Positions 32,575 through 42,202 of a stretch of 64,000 nt of DNA are shown in pieces (position 1 is the stretch's first letter; each line of letters begins with the position of its first letter). The notes beneath the pieces were generated by a model. The model did no database searches. It had not been told where the DNA came from and saw nothing but the letters and a program-made list of their open reading frames with translations. Both the position numbers and the translations under genes were made by a program. Source of the stretch: an uncultured Verrucomicrobiales bacterium (GTDB lineage: Bacteria; Verrucomicrobiota; Verrucomicrobiia; Verrucomicrobiales; DEV007); contig CALAHF010000020.1 in the NCBI GenBank assembly GCA_937891465.1, positions 58,407 to 122,406 on the forward strand. The letters run 5' to 3'.

Positions 32575-34692
32575 ATGAGCAAAGACGCCATGAAGATTAA
32601 TCTGCCGCCACCGCCGCAGAGAAAATCTGGCCGTTCTAAAAAGAGCGGGTGGATCGTTTTTGTCGTTATTGCTCTCATTCTTGGCCTTGGTGGCGGAATT
32701 TATTTAGGGCAGCAATTATCGGGAAATCCGGTCGTTTCAGGGAATACGCCGGATCCGGAAACGACGAATGCGCCCGTAAGGAGTCGTGAAGATATTCAGA
32801 AACTGTTATCGGATGCGGAAACTGCCGTTGCGGACGGGCTTTGGGTAGAAGCGCGTGATCTGTTTAATGAAGTGCTAAATCGTGACCCGATAAATGAGCG
32901 GGCAAAAATTTCATTGCCATTTGTGGACCGTCATTTGGAAGGTGCTCGCGGTGGTTTGAACGTGACGACCTCCCTTGAAGGCGCAACGGTCAAAGTCGGT
33001 GATCGGTTGACGGGAAAGACCCCCATAAAGTTTGATGATATTCCACTCGGGAAATACAAAATCGTGATTCAACACGAAGGATATGAAGTCATCACGCAGT
33101 CCGTTGTAATCAGTGAAAACAAAGTGACTCAATTGGCCGATGTATCGTTGATCAGGAGTTCAGGAAGTCTTAATGTTTCCAGTGAACCAAAAGGGGCTGA
33201 GTTCAGGCTTTTAAAAACTTCAAAAAGGGGTGAGCCGCTCAAAGGTTTCATTCAAATGGGGACCACCCCTGCAAAATTGGAAGAATTGGAAGCTGGTGAT
33301 TATCGGATACTGGTTCAGAGTCCGGGCTTTCCGGAATACACTGAGCAATTCAAAGTGGAGCACAATCGCAGTTCGTCCGTCTCTGCAGTGTTTGCCAACA
33401 AAGCGCTCAGCGTGACCAGCGACCCAAGCGGCGCTGAAGTTTGGCTTCGACTGGAAGGTGAAAACGATTTTTCAAAGCGGGGCGAAACTCCCATTGCCTT
33501 GCAGAAACTCCCCATCGGTTTGCATCAGTTGGAAGTGAAATACAAAGACTGGGTTCCGATTCGTCGAACGGTGAAATTACTCCCTGATGTGACGCCAAGT
33601 CCCATCGATATCGAATGGAAACGAAGCATGGTCACTCTGGTTTCAGAGCCCTCCGGTGCTGAAATCTACCACTACAATCGTCGGCTTGGAAATGGCAGCG
33701 AAGTGACGCCATTTACGGTCGAGCTTCCTGAAGGTGAGTATGATTTGACTGCGATTCACAAAGAATTGGATCCCACCGAAGCAACGGTGATGGTGACTGG
33801 GAATGAAGAAGGATCGCTTCGAAAAGAGTTTAAATTCGAATACGGAGCCGTTTCGATTTCAAGTGAGCCCGGTGGTGCTGCCGTTTTTTCCAATGGCAAG
33901 CGAATTGGCGTCACGCCATTGAAACGGCCGTATGTGAAACCGGGGCTTTACACATTCACGCTCAGTAAAAACGGATACACTTCAGGTAGAGTTTCCGGAC
34001 AAGTGGGGTTGAACGATGAGTTCGTTTTTAGCACACGGCTGAAATACAATCCGGCGCCGAAAGAGTCGCAGGACTTCACCAACAGTTACGGCCACAATTT
34101 TGTTTGGATCGCAGAACTCGGCGGTTGGGTTGGCACCCATGAAGTGACGCAAGCGACCTATCGTTCCGTGATGAGTGAAAACCCGAGTCAGTTTAAAGGC
34201 GACAATCATCCTGTTGATAGCGTCTCATGGTATGCAGCTACGGAATTTTGCAAGAAGCTGACGATCAACGAAGGCAGTCGTGATGCGATTCCACGCGGCT
34301 ATGTTTACAAGCTGCCGACCGACGAGCAGTGGAGTATTTTCGCTGCTAGATCGCCGCTCAGTCAGGCCGTTACGAGTGTCGATTCGCGTCGCCAGAGCAC
34401 CGAGCCCGTTGGCCGATTGCAGCCGAACCAGTATGGGCTCTACGATGTTCGGGGAAATGTTTGGGAATGGTGTTCCGATTGGTATTCGTCACAGGTCATC
34501 AAACGTGCACGGGACGCTGGCACATCAGTCACCGAAAAGTGGATGGGCACCGATCGAAAAGTCCTGCGTGGTGGATCATGGAACCGTTCTTCGGACGCTG
34601 ATTTGAATCTCAGTTATCGCCTCCCGGTTCGGCAAGGAAGCGGAGATCGTTACGACATTGGTTTCCGGGTCGTGCTGATGCCGGAACGCTAA
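32575..34692 (+). CDS. Membrane-anchored protein with five PEGA domains and an FGE-sulfatase domain
   Basis: A 705-residue protein. A cytoplasmic Pro/Lys-rich start is followed by one TM helix (SGWIVFVVIALILGLGGGIY, residues ~23-43). A helical region with TPR-like spacing covers about 62-120. Five PEGA-type beta modules span roughly 122-495, each with a GAxV/GAEV...TP...L pattern (e.g. SSEPGGAAVFSNGKRIGVTP). The FGE-sulfatase domain at about 505-705 shows VGTHEVTQATYRSVMSENPS, NHPVDSVSWYAATEFC, GLYDVRGNVWEW and LRGGSWNR. FGE enzymes make formylglycine in sulfatases, but many such domains only bind ligand. The catalytic cysteines of true FGE are not evident. An envelope or surface role is likely. 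Confidence 0.85.
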   Translation: MSKDAMKINLPPPPQRKSGRSKKSGWIVFVVIALILGLGGGIYLGQQLSGNPVVSGNTPDPETTNAPVRSREDIQKLLSDAETAVADGLWVEARDLFNEVLNRDPINERAKISLPFVDRHLEGARGGLNVTTSLEGATVKVGDRLTGKTPIKFDDIPLGKYKIVIQHEGYEVITQSVVISENKVTQLADVSLIRSSGSLNVSSEPKGAEFRLLKTSKRGEPLKGFIQMGTTPAKLEELEAGDYRILVQSPGFPEYTEQFKVEHNRSSSVSAVFANKALSVTSDPSGAEVWLRLEGENDFSKRGETPIALQKLPIGLHQLEVKYKDWVPIRRTVKLLPDVTPSPIDIEWKRSMVTLVSEPSGAEIYHYNRRLGNGSEVTPFTVELPEGEYDLTAIHKELDPTEATVMVTGNEEGSLRKEFKFEYGAVSISSEPGGAAVFSNGKRIGVTPLKRPYVKPGLYTFTLSKNGYTSGRVSGQVGLNDEFVFSTRLKYNPAPKESQDFTNSYGHNFVWIAELGGWVGTHEVTQATYRSVMSENPSQFKGDNHPVDSVSWYAATEFCKKLTINEGSRDAIPRGYVYKLPTDEQWSIFAARSPLSQAVTSVDSRRQSTEPVGRLQPNQYGLYDVRGNVWEWCSDWYSSQVIKRARDAGTSVTEKWMGTDRKVLRGGSWNRSSDADLNLSYRLPVRQGSGDRYDIGFRVVLMPER

Positions 34693-34696
34693 TTTT

Positions 34697-34793
34697 CGAA
34701 CAGACAGGGTTGATTCATCGAACGTACCCTGTTGCTTCGAGAAGCCATTTCGATCTAACCCTATTGGTTCATCGAACAGACCCTATTGGTTCG
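34697..34793. repeat. 21-bp unit repeat, locus G (four units)
   Basis: Units 34697-34717 (reverse), 34719-34739, 34751-34771 and 34773-34793 (all forward). Linkers are 1, 11 (AGAAGCCATTT) and 1 nt; a TGAAAC flank follows. The last unit is the family consensus. It fills the gap between the convergent PEGA (+) and SIS (-) genes. Confidence 0.95.
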
Positions 34794-34800
34794 TGAAACC

Positions 34801-35577
34801 TCAGAGCCCCGCGTAGAGTTTACTTAATCGGCGGGAGTGTTCGTCGTAGGCAGATTCGAACATTTCTACGGCGCGCTCGGCACCGACTTGATTGGCTGCT
34901 GTGAGAACGGTTGGCGGTTGCCCTGCGGCCGCGAGACGCTGAGCGACTTCGGCTTTAATCGCGTTCACAATCATAGCTCCACCGATGGTTGATAGCGGCG
35001 CAACTTTGCCTTCGACGCCTTCGATTTCAACGCTGGCATCGCCAACAGGCGCGCCGGTATCGAGAATGATTTCGGCGTAGTCCGTTAGTTTTTTGCCGTC
35101 TTCGGTTTTTGATTCGCTGGCGTCGGAGTGAACTTTGCTGACCAGAGCGACAACATTTTTAACGCCACGTCGCTGAAACTCAGCTCCTATTTCGACGGGA
35201 ACGATATTGGTCCCGCTCGATGAAATAATCAGTGCGGAATCAGCAGGCTTGAGATCAAAATTTCGTAGAATTCGCGGAGCGAGCCCGCTTACGTTTTCGA
35301 GAAACATCGCCTGCCGCTGGCCGTTCGCGCCGACGACTCCATTGTGAAAGGTGAGTGACAGCTCGACAATTGGATTGAACCCGGTGAACGAGCCGTAACG
35401 AGGCCACATTTCCTCAACCATGATCCGGCTGTGCCCTGATCCGAACAAGTGCACCATTCGACCCGCCAAAATAGTTTCGGCGAAAATGTCGGCAGTGCGC
35501 TCGATCTCCGCTTTTTGAGCACGGACCGTTTCGATAATTCCGGCACAGTTTTCGAGATAGGTTTCAGAGGGCGTCAT
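34801..35577 (-). CDS. SIS-domain protein (UPF0309-like)
   Basis: A 258-residue sugar isomerase-fold protein. The phosphosugar site is in GRMVHLFGSGHSRIMVEEMW, the second half shows DSALIISSSGTNIVPVEIGA, and the dimer helix reads GGAMIVNAIKAEVAQRL. This is the UPF0309 pattern. SIS proteins bind phosphosugars as isomerases, etherases or regulators; the substrate here is unknown. It lies 11 bp after a sodium:solute symporter, so it may act on the imported substrate after phosphorylation. It is the last gene of the symporter operon. Confidence 0.8.
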   Translation of the reverse strand: MTPSETYLENCAGIIETVRAQKAEIERTADIFAETILAGRMVHLFGSGHSRIMVEEMWPRYGSFTGFNPIVELSLTFHNGVVGANGQRQAMFLENVSGLAPRILRNFDLKPADSALIISSSGTNIVPVEIGAEFQRRGVKNVVALVSKVHSDASESKTEDGKKLTDYAEIILDTGAPVGDASVEIEGVEGKVAPLSTIGGAMIVNAIKAEVAQRLAAAGQPPTVLTAANQVGAERAVEMFESAYDEHSRRLSKLYAGL

Positions 35578-35588
35578 TGTTTAAAACC

Positions 35589-37451
35589 TCACCCGAAATA
35601 CTTCCGCTGCAAATCACGATCCGGTTCTTTTCCATTCAAGCTGACAGTGATGACGACAATTGCAGAAACCACCACTGCCCAAATGAATGGGTGGAGCCCG
35701 AGCAGGAGGTATTCACTGAATTCTTCGTGAACGACTCGGCCGATGGAATACAAGACGAGAATGACAACGCCGCCGCTGATCATTCCTGTGATCGCTGCCA
35801 TGTCGGTCATTTTTCGCCAATAGAGAGAAAAAACGATGGGTACAAGAAAGCATGCCCCGAGGCCGGCTGATGCAAATACGATGAGGGTTTGGAGAAAGTC
35901 CGGCGGATTGATGGCGGCAATCACAGCAAGGAAACCGACAACGATGTTAACGGTGTAAGTCATCGTTTTGAGCCGTTTTTCCGAGGCGTTGGGATTGATG
36001 TGCTGCTGGTAAATATCGCGAACGATGCTAGAAGAAAATAGTAGTAAGAAACTGTCCACGCTGGACATCACGGCGGCAAAGGGAGCCGCAACTAGCAGCC
36101 CGGCAAGCCAGGGGACGCCGGCGGCTGCGGTGACTGTGGCGGCCATATCCGGCATGATGCGGTCGGGATCAATTTCCATCCCCGGCATGATGGTTCGCGC
36201 CGAGGTGAAAATCAGAACGAGTGGAAAATAGATCAGCGTGAAATAGACAGCGACCATGATGATGGAACGTCGCAAAACCGTGGTGTTTTTGTAGGCCATC
36301 TGACGAACCATATAACTCGGTTGTCCTGCACCACTGAAATTCCAAAAAACGAAGAAACTGAGCGCGAGCATCACGGGCAAAAATCCCTGGAGTTTTTTTG
36401 GATCAGGCCCTGGTGCAGTGAGATAAACGCCTTTTTGACCGGCTCCGTAGGCATAGGGCGTGCTTTCAATAACGCGGGCTCGAACGTTGGTTTCGAGTTG
36501 GTTTTGAACGCTGACTATTTCAGAATTGGTTGTGAGGATCAGGACTTCGATCGGCTCCGCGGTTTCAGTTTTTCCCGGTTGAAAAATAGCAGATTCCTTC
36601 AGCCGCATTGTCTCGGACTTACTGTTGACCCAGCTGCCTTTGCGAACCGTGGATCCCGAAGGGGAGGGGTTATCAAGATACAAAATCGCTTTTCCGTTTT
36701 CGGGTGGAGTCATCTCAGCCAAAGTTTTCGTGGCGTTGCCGAGCCCTCCCGTTAGCTGGAGTGTCAGGACCAAAAGTATGATGACGCCCACCACCATCAC
36801 GAGTCCCTGCATGACATCGGTCCACACGACCGCGCGAAATCCGCCGAAGGTGGTGTACAAAATCACGGAGACCGCAAAAAAGATCAGGCAGAGCAGGTAG
36901 TCTCCTTCGCTCTGATTGACCCATGGGATTTCCGAAACCACTCCAGTCATCCAGTTGGCGCTTTGCTCAAAAACGGCAACTCCGTCCAAAAGGGTGGCCA
37001 TGATTTTTGCCCCGGCTTTGAACTGCGCCACCAGGAAGAAAAACATGAAGAAAACGATTAGTAGCGTCGCAATTTGTCCGACCCTTCCGCTGGCGAAACG
37101 ATTCCGCATCAGCTCGGGAACGGTGATGGCGTTGCTGATTCGACCAACTTGATTGATCCGCTTCGCAAACAAACTGAGTGCGACCACCGGCGTGACCATG
37201 TAACCGGCGATCCACCAGGCAAGGGACCAGCCGTGGGTATAAATCAGAGCGGGAAACCCCATGAAACTGCCGCCTGAAGCTGCCGTGGCAGCATAAGTCA
37301 GGGCAAAAGCCCACAAACCGATTTGACGGTTTCCGAGAAAATATTCTTTCATGAATCCGCCGGCTTCGACGGTGTTTTGCTTTCGGTTCGCAAATCCGGC
37401 GAGCAGAAATACGATACCCAGGTAAATTCCAAAACTAACGAGTGCTGCCAT
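35589..37451 (-). CDS. Sodium:solute symporter (SSS/SLC5 family)
   Basis: A 620-residue polytopic transporter with about 13-14 helices. Family motifs include WIAGYMVTPVVALSLFAKRI, FGGFRAVVWTDVMQGLVMVV and a sodium-site-like SFFVFWNFSGAGQPSYMVRQ. Between helices (about residues 240-345) there is an unusually long hydrophilic insert with NPSPSGSTVRKG and a beta pattern, of unknown role. The family imports sugars, sialic acid, pantothenate or other solutes with sodium. The accessory DUF997 gene upstream and the SIS gene downstream suggest a sugar or sugar-acid substrate. Confidence 0.85.
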   Translation of the reverse strand: MAALVSFGIYLGIVFLLAGFANRKQNTVEAGGFMKEYFLGNRQIGLWAFALTYAATAASGGSFMGFPALIYTHGWSLAWWIAGYMVTPVVALSLFAKRINQVGRISNAITVPELMRNRFASGRVGQIATLLIVFFMFFFLVAQFKAGAKIMATLLDGVAVFEQSANWMTGVVSEIPWVNQSEGDYLLCLIFFAVSVILYTTFGGFRAVVWTDVMQGLVMVVGVIILLVLTLQLTGGLGNATKTLAEMTPPENGKAILYLDNPSPSGSTVRKGSWVNSKSETMRLKESAIFQPGKTETAEPIEVLILTTNSEIVSVQNQLETNVRARVIESTPYAYGAGQKGVYLTAPGPDPKKLQGFLPVMLALSFFVFWNFSGAGQPSYMVRQMAYKNTTVLRRSIIMVAVYFTLIYFPLVLIFTSARTIMPGMEIDPDRIMPDMAATVTAAAGVPWLAGLLVAAPFAAVMSSVDSFLLLFSSSIVRDIYQQHINPNASEKRLKTMTYTVNIVVGFLAVIAAINPPDFLQTLIVFASAGLGACFLVPIVFSLYWRKMTDMAAITGMISGGVVILVLYSIGRVVHEEFSEYLLLGLHPFIWAVVVSAIVVITVSLNGKEPDRDLQRKYFG

Positions 37452-37487
37452 AAGAAATAAAGGATTAGGGGTTCAGGTGGCAATCAA

Positions 37488-37820
37488 TCAGTTTTCAGGA
37501 TCGGCGTCCAGTTCGCCTCTTAAGTCGGTGTCTTTCATGACTCGTGTCGCAAAAAAGACAGCAACCCCGATCGCAAGCAGCCATGGCAGAGCGATCCCAA
37601 ACACAACCCAGCTCGGCATTCCAAACAATACCGGGACCTTTGTTTCCCCGGGCAGGTAGCCCAGCCAATAACTGACCAGACCAACCCAGGAGAAAAAGAA
37701 AAGCCACGTCCCGAGTATGAATTTGAGCTCACGCTTGGATTGGGTAAATGACTCCGCTAAGGTTTCGGTGGGAGCACTGGAATTTTCGGAACGAGGTTCC
37801 GGCTGATCGTCTACGGACAT
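37488..37820 (-). CDS. DUF997/YhdT-like small membrane partner of the symporter
   Basis: A 110-residue protein with a disordered start and two helices (FILGTWLFFFSWVGLVSYWL, and VVFGIALPWLLAIGVAVFFA). The helices flank a short periplasmic loop with LPGETKVPVLFGMPSW. This is the DUF997/YhdT layout, which is usually encoded just before an SSS symporter such as PanF. It lies 36 bp upstream of the symporter and probably stabilises it. Confidence 0.75.
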   Translation of the reverse strand: MSVDDQPEPRSENSSAPTETLAESFTQSKRELKFILGTWLFFFSWVGLVSYWLGYLPGETKVPVLFGMPSWVVFGIALPWLLAIGVAVFFATRVMKDTDLRGELDADPEN

Positions 37821-37944
37821 GGCAAAGATTTTACCATCGCGAAGGCAATCACTGGAAGGGAAAAGTGCGCCGCAGTTGCGCGTTTTCGGACTTGAAATCT
37901 CACCATTATTCAGGGAAAATAATATTTAAGTTTTCTTAAGTATT

Positions 37945-39458
37945 ATGCCTGCTGCAAAAATTCACTTCTCGGAACATCCCAACTGGTGCGCGATGGGCGA
38001 TGGGCGATGCCGTCGATCGGCTCGATTCGATGCTTGATCAGCTCGAAAGTCCCGAGAAACCAATTGAACAGGGTTCGAGTGATGAACCAACCATATCTCT
38101 TCACGAGCCTTTTGTTGTCACTGGCCGTGTGAATTTGCAACTCAGTGAATTGATTGAATCGGATCTTTTGAATGCACTTCACAAGCATTCAAAATCGGGC
38201 GCGGCAGTGGCGATGGTCGCTGATGAAGATGATCGAATTTTGGAATCGCTTTGCGAAGCAGTCATCATGCTCTTCCCGGTAGAGCCTGACCGGAGGCACG
38301 AGCCGGAGCTGCCCTTTTCGTGGGCGCCGGCTTTGCGTCGTTCCATTGCTGAGTCTCATTTGGAAGCGGGATTGCAGCGGTATTTGCTGATTGACCAGTT
38401 TCACCTCATTTTGACTGCGTCAGAGAAAGACCAGCGGGCCTTTGGTCGCGTATTACGTCAGTTGGCTGCGCTCGAGACCGTCACAGTGATTGCACGGCGT
38501 CAACGATACCGCCATGCAGGAAACGGCGGAGTTGCTTGGATTTGTCGAAATTGAAAAAGAAGAGCCGTCACCGATGATGCGGCATCACGTTCGGCCGGAA
38601 GTTGAGGTTGTAAAACTCAACACGCGTGGGTATCGCCGGAAGCGAAGGGCGGCTTAAACCGGAGTGGCACTCGCGGGATGTATCACGGGTACTGCCTTGA
38701 TGGCAGTTTTTGGAGACCCTGGGGAACAGGCTCCGACCTTTGCAATGGTTGATTCTTCAACCCGGACGCTGTCGGTTGAGCAACCCCAGAGCGCGCAGAT
38801 CGAAGAAATCAATCCGCAAGGGCAGGCGAATGAGGCATCCGATTTTTCGCTTCCCACACCTCCTGTCGATGAGCCCATTCACCCCGAGTTGACAGACGTT
38901 GCCGAGACCGGTCCTGATCCTGAAGTGAAGCTGGTCGATGATTAGAAAGCGCCGTCCAACCTTTCAAAATCGGACATGTTGTACTTTGTTGCCGAAGCCT
39001 ATTGCTTTGGAAATGGCGTCGATACCGATTTGGAAAAGGGGATCAACTATTTGAATCAGGCCTACAACTTCGGAAACGGGAAAGCGGCAAATCTTCTGGG
39101 CACCTGCTATTCGAAGGGGCTTGGAGTCGAAAAAAATCTGAATCGTGCATTCGAACTGTACGAAGAAGCTGTGAATCGTGGTAGCGTGCATGCCTTTGGA
39201 AACATTGGAGTACATTATTTACGAGGTTGGGGCTGTGAGTCTGATGCAGATAAGGCCAGTGCGATGTTTGTTAAAGGAGCTGAGGAAGGTGATCCTGTTG
39301 CGGCGCTTTATCTCGCTAAATGCCTCGAGACTGGAATTGGAAACAACGGAAAGCCCGATCTTAAAGCGGCTCAACGTTGGTATGTTGAAGCTGCAAAAAA
39401 TGGGAACGAGGGAGCGCTTTCGTGGTGCCGCGAAAACGGCGTCAAGCTTCAGAGCTAG
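37945..39458 (+). pseudogene. Multiply broken gene for a membrane-anchored Sel1-repeat protein
   Basis: Four lesions break one reading frame that otherwise runs 37945-39458. A 7-bp tandem duplication (37992-38005) shifts the frame after MPAAKIHFSEHPNWCAMGD; removing one copy joins it to AVDRLDSMLDQLES. A one-base insertion near 38497 (in GCACGGCG) separates LETVTVIAR from VNDTAMQETAELLGFVEIEK. A TAA at 38655 interrupts YRRKRRAA before VALAGCITGTALMAVFG, a TM helix. A TAG at 38943 interrupts PEVKLVDD before KAPSNLSKSD and the Sel1 repeats (FGNGVDTDLEKGINYLNQAY and so on) to 39458. The intact ancestor would be a ~500-residue protein with a cytoplasmic domain, one helix and about four Sel1 repeats. 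Fragments could still be made, e.g. from the ATG at 38976. Confidence 0.8.
37992..38005 (+). repeat. 7-bp tandem duplication (GATGGGC twice)
   Basis: Two exact copies, 37992-37998 and 37999-38005, followed by GATGCCG. Seven bases cannot keep the frame. Deleting one copy restores an uninterrupted ORF from the ATG at 37945, so this is the likely first lesion of the pseudogene. Confidence 0.8.
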
Positions 39459-39459
39459 A

Positions 39460-41271
39460 TCAAACGGCAACCGGTTTTTTGTCAGCCGTTGGGCCGGGGC
39501 GGTTTAGATGAAACCAGCTCAGTATGATGAGCAGAAGCGCCAGAATCAGCCAGATCTGCCAGTAGGAATCGGCTTCGGTATGCTGTTCGACCAGTTCACC
39601 TTCAATTGCATCTAGGTCAGAATGAGATGTTGCTTGTGTAAAATCAGCTTCCCTCGTGTCGGCAAAATGTGCAGCCGCGGTGAGCAGTTGATTTTCACCC
39701 TGCAGCACCGTGAAAAAGCCAGGCCGATCCGGTGACGTGAGTAATGCGGCCTGCGAAAGTTTTACTTCGCGAGTTCCTGTGATGGTTTCGTCCGGTCCGG
39801 TAATTTGCTCGGTCAATGTCAGCGGAGATGCCCCTTCTCCAAATTCGAAACTCAACGGAACGGACTGAGTTATTTCGTAGTTTTCAGTTTTACCTGCGAT
39901 TTTCTCCTGTCGTAAATCCTCCACGAAGCGGTGCAGCATGACGATAAAGGCGGGTAGACGTCCGGCGTTCGAAGTGGTGAAATCAAAATTCAAAAACAGT
40001 TGTCGCTTCCCTTCCAGTGTCCGGAAAAAAATCAGAGCCCGATCTCCTTGCCAAACCAAAACCGAATCGCGTTCGTCCCACGGAATTCCGGGAGTTTGTC
40101 GGGCAATCAAACCCTGCCAGTTCAGACCTTCCACATATTTGTGATTCTCCGCCGCAATACGACCCTGCATGAAGGTTCGCGGCACGTTTTGCTGATTCAA
40201 AAGGACGACAGCACGCGGTGGTTGAGTTGAAGGATCGAGTGGATCATACGAAGCCAGAATCAAATCCGGCGGGGTTTCATCATCAGGCTCGATCACGTTT
40301 TCAAAACTTCCGAGCACATCAGCAAACGCAGCATCCAATTTTGGCGTGCCGACTTTAGCAATCGCAAAGGGCTTAGGTTTTGGCAAAACAGCTGGCAACT
40401 CATCGTCCAACGCGAACGCATCAGGATCCATGCGAAGAACGATCCGCTCAGCTCCTTCAGGGAATTTTCCTTGAAGCGATCTCGTCTCGCCCGCTTCCAG
40501 CGTAATGGTTCGCTTGGCCGTTCGTTGATTCCCCGACTGCATCAGCCAGTCACGGCTTTGTTGGGTATCGGCATAATTCCGAACAATGGCCCGCCATTTC
40601 AATTCGCCGTTTTCATCAGGCGCGATGTCCATTCCGGCAAACCCGACATTGTCCCGTTTCTCACCGACGGCGAGTAATTTGGCGCCGTAAGCCAGTTTTT
40701 CGATTTTGTGATCGCTCGCGTAAATCAATAGCCCAGTTGTCTGCGCGAGGCTGCGACCGACTCGTAGCGCTGAACCCGGATCATGAGCGCTGCCGAGCGG
40801 TTCCCAATCCTGCAAGGCGACAAGAAGTTCAGGAACGTCCGTGCCGTTGTAGATTGGCTCGCCATCCATCCGTGAATCGAGAACGACGTATTCGGTCGTC
40901 TTTGCGGCCAGGCTCAGTTTGGTCAATTCAGTCTCCAGTTTCCTGGCCAATGGTTCGCGAAAAGCGCTCATTGAAGCTGACCCATCCAGGACAATCGCAA
41001 TCCGTTGAATCGACTCCGGTTTCACCCAACGTGGTTGTACTAGCAGCCAGGTCAGGCCGAGAATAGCGAGCAATTGTAGCCAAAGTGGAATGGAATTTCG
41101 CAAACGCTCAAAGCGTCTTCCACTCAGGCTCTCCCGTTTCATCTGCTCCAGCAAAAACAGAGTAGAGATCGTCACCAACTTAGACTGACGCTGCAAAAAA
41201 TGGATCGCAAGAATCAGCGGAATCCCAAGGAGGGCCCAGAATCCGGCGAGGTTGGCGAAGGTGAGTGACAT
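39460..41271 (-). CDS. BatA/VWA-domain membrane protein
   Basis: A 603-residue protein with N-terminal helices (FWALLGIPLILAIHFL and LQLLAILGLTWLLVQP) typical of the BatA domain. The VWA domain starts RIAIVLDGSASMSAF at about residue 90 and keeps the DxSxS-like site as DGSAS. A long beta-rich region and a C-terminal helix (YWQIWLILALLLIILSWFHL) follow. It is the last gene of the moxR-ABC-DUF58 operon, 11 bp after DUF58. In Bacteroidetes and Verrucomicrobia such sets are thought to maintain or assemble envelope complexes. Confidence 0.8.
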   Translation of the reverse strand: MSLTFANLAGFWALLGIPLILAIHFLQRQSKLVTISTLFLLEQMKRESLSGRRFERLRNSIPLWLQLLAILGLTWLLVQPRWVKPESIQRIAIVLDGSASMSAFREPLARKLETELTKLSLAAKTTEYVVLDSRMDGEPIYNGTDVPELLVALQDWEPLGSAHDPGSALRVGRSLAQTTGLLIYASDHKIEKLAYGAKLLAVGEKRDNVGFAGMDIAPDENGELKWRAIVRNYADTQQSRDWLMQSGNQRTAKRTITLEAGETRSLQGKFPEGAERIVLRMDPDAFALDDELPAVLPKPKPFAIAKVGTPKLDAAFADVLGSFENVIEPDDETPPDLILASYDPLDPSTQPPRAVVLLNQQNVPRTFMQGRIAAENHKYVEGLNWQGLIARQTPGIPWDERDSVLVWQGDRALIFFRTLEGKRQLFLNFDFTTSNAGRLPAFIVMLHRFVEDLRQEKIAGKTENYEITQSVPLSFEFGEGASPLTLTEQITGPDETITGTREVKLSQAALLTSPDRPGFFTVLQGENQLLTAAAHFADTREADFTQATSHSDLDAIEGELVEQHTEADSYWQIWLILALLLIILSWFHLNRPGPTADKKPVAV

Positions 41272-41282
41272 GCGGAATTTAT

Positions 41283-42170
41283 TTAAAGAATTTCAATCAC
41301 AGAATTTGGGATCGCCTCCGCCTGCATCGCCAGTTGAAAGTTAAACTCGCCGGGCACGCGGGCGACTGCGATGTCGTATTTTCGGCACAGGGTTTTCCAG
41401 ATTTCGAAATGCCGTTTGTAGGCGTTCAGATATTTTTGCAATAGGCCGCGTTCGACTCGGTGGGGATGCTTCAGACGTGACTCCGCTTCGACAAATTCGT
41501 AATTCCCATCCCAATCGGGGTTTGCCTCCGCTTTCACAAATGGAGCTAAAACAAGGCCGCGTCCTTTGTTTCGGGTCAGTGCACGGAGACACCGATCCGG
41601 GCTTTCTGTAAAAAGCAGATCGCTGATGAAAACCCGCATCGATTGAGCGCGAAACGGCAAAGGCCGAAGATCCGGTGAAGCCGCTGCCGGGGTTTCGGGC
41701 ATGATTTCGACCCGGCGCGTCCACGCGTGGCCATGAACGGCATCATCACTAAGCCGCTCGAAAGAATCTCCCCGAACAATACTGCAGGAAATCGAAGCTC
41801 CGCTGCGAATTGCTGAATAAAAAACAAAGTAAAAAAGCTCAAGCGCACGTGTCTGTTTCTCCGGCTGAAACCACATCGAGTCCGACACGTCGAAGACCAA
41901 ATCGATCATCGGCCGAACTTCCTCACGATAAAGCTTCATCGAATAACTGCCCGTCCGCGCGTAGGCCTGCCAGTTAATATGGCGGGGGTCATCACCCGGC
42001 ATATAGGAGCGGTGATCTTGAAAATCCAGCGACGAACCCACGCCGCTTCCCGTGAAATCACCGGTCTGCCCGCGCCACACCCGATTCTGCAACGGCAGCT
42101 GAAACACGTCCGCATACGCTCGTGCCTTGGCCGAAATTTCGGAGAGTTTTTCTTGGGTAATGGTCAGCAT
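41283..42170 (-). CDS. DUF58 family protein (second set)
   Basis: A 295-residue protein, without the N-terminal helices of the first DUF58 protein. The signature reads LDFQDHRSYMPGDDPRHINW and QAYARTGSYSMKLYREEV (about residues 48-85), followed by a VWA-like fold with LVFDVSDSMWFQ and SMRVFISDLLF. It is a soluble form. It lies 32 bp after the ABC permease and 11 bp before the VWA gene, within the MoxR operon. Confidence 0.85.
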   Translation of the reverse strand: MLTITQEKLSEISAKARAYADVFQLPLQNRVWRGQTGDFTGSGVGSSLDFQDHRSYMPGDDPRHINWQAYARTGSYSMKLYREEVRPMIDLVFDVSDSMWFQPEKQTRALELFYFVFYSAIRSGASISCSIVRGDSFERLSDDAVHGHAWTRRVEIMPETPAAASPDLRPLPFRAQSMRVFISDLLFTESPDRCLRALTRNKGRGLVLAPFVKAEANPDWDGNYEFVEAESRLKHPHRVERGLLQKYLNAYKRHFEIWKTLCRKYDIAVARVPGEFNFQLAMQAEAIPNSVIEIL

Positions 42171-42202
42171 AGAAACGGCGTCGGATTATAAAAAAACGAG
42201 AC

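Noticed and set aside
32575..34692. PEGA/FGE protein as the maturase of the two sulfatases
   Set aside because: The FGE-like fold is present, but I could not find the paired catalytic cysteines, and it is fused to PEGA domains. A structural or binding role is more likely.
34697..34793. Clustered short repeats that could be read as a CRISPR array
   Set aside because: Linkers are 1 or 11 nt, not ~30-nt unique spacers. Units change orientation and are scattered over 12 loci. No cas gene is present.
38060..38095. Repeat-like GAACAGGGTT and GATGAACCAACC inside the Sel1 pseudogene
   Set aside because: Two fragments match parts of the unit, but the core and spacing do not. Could be a very old copy (locus H), but I cannot support it.
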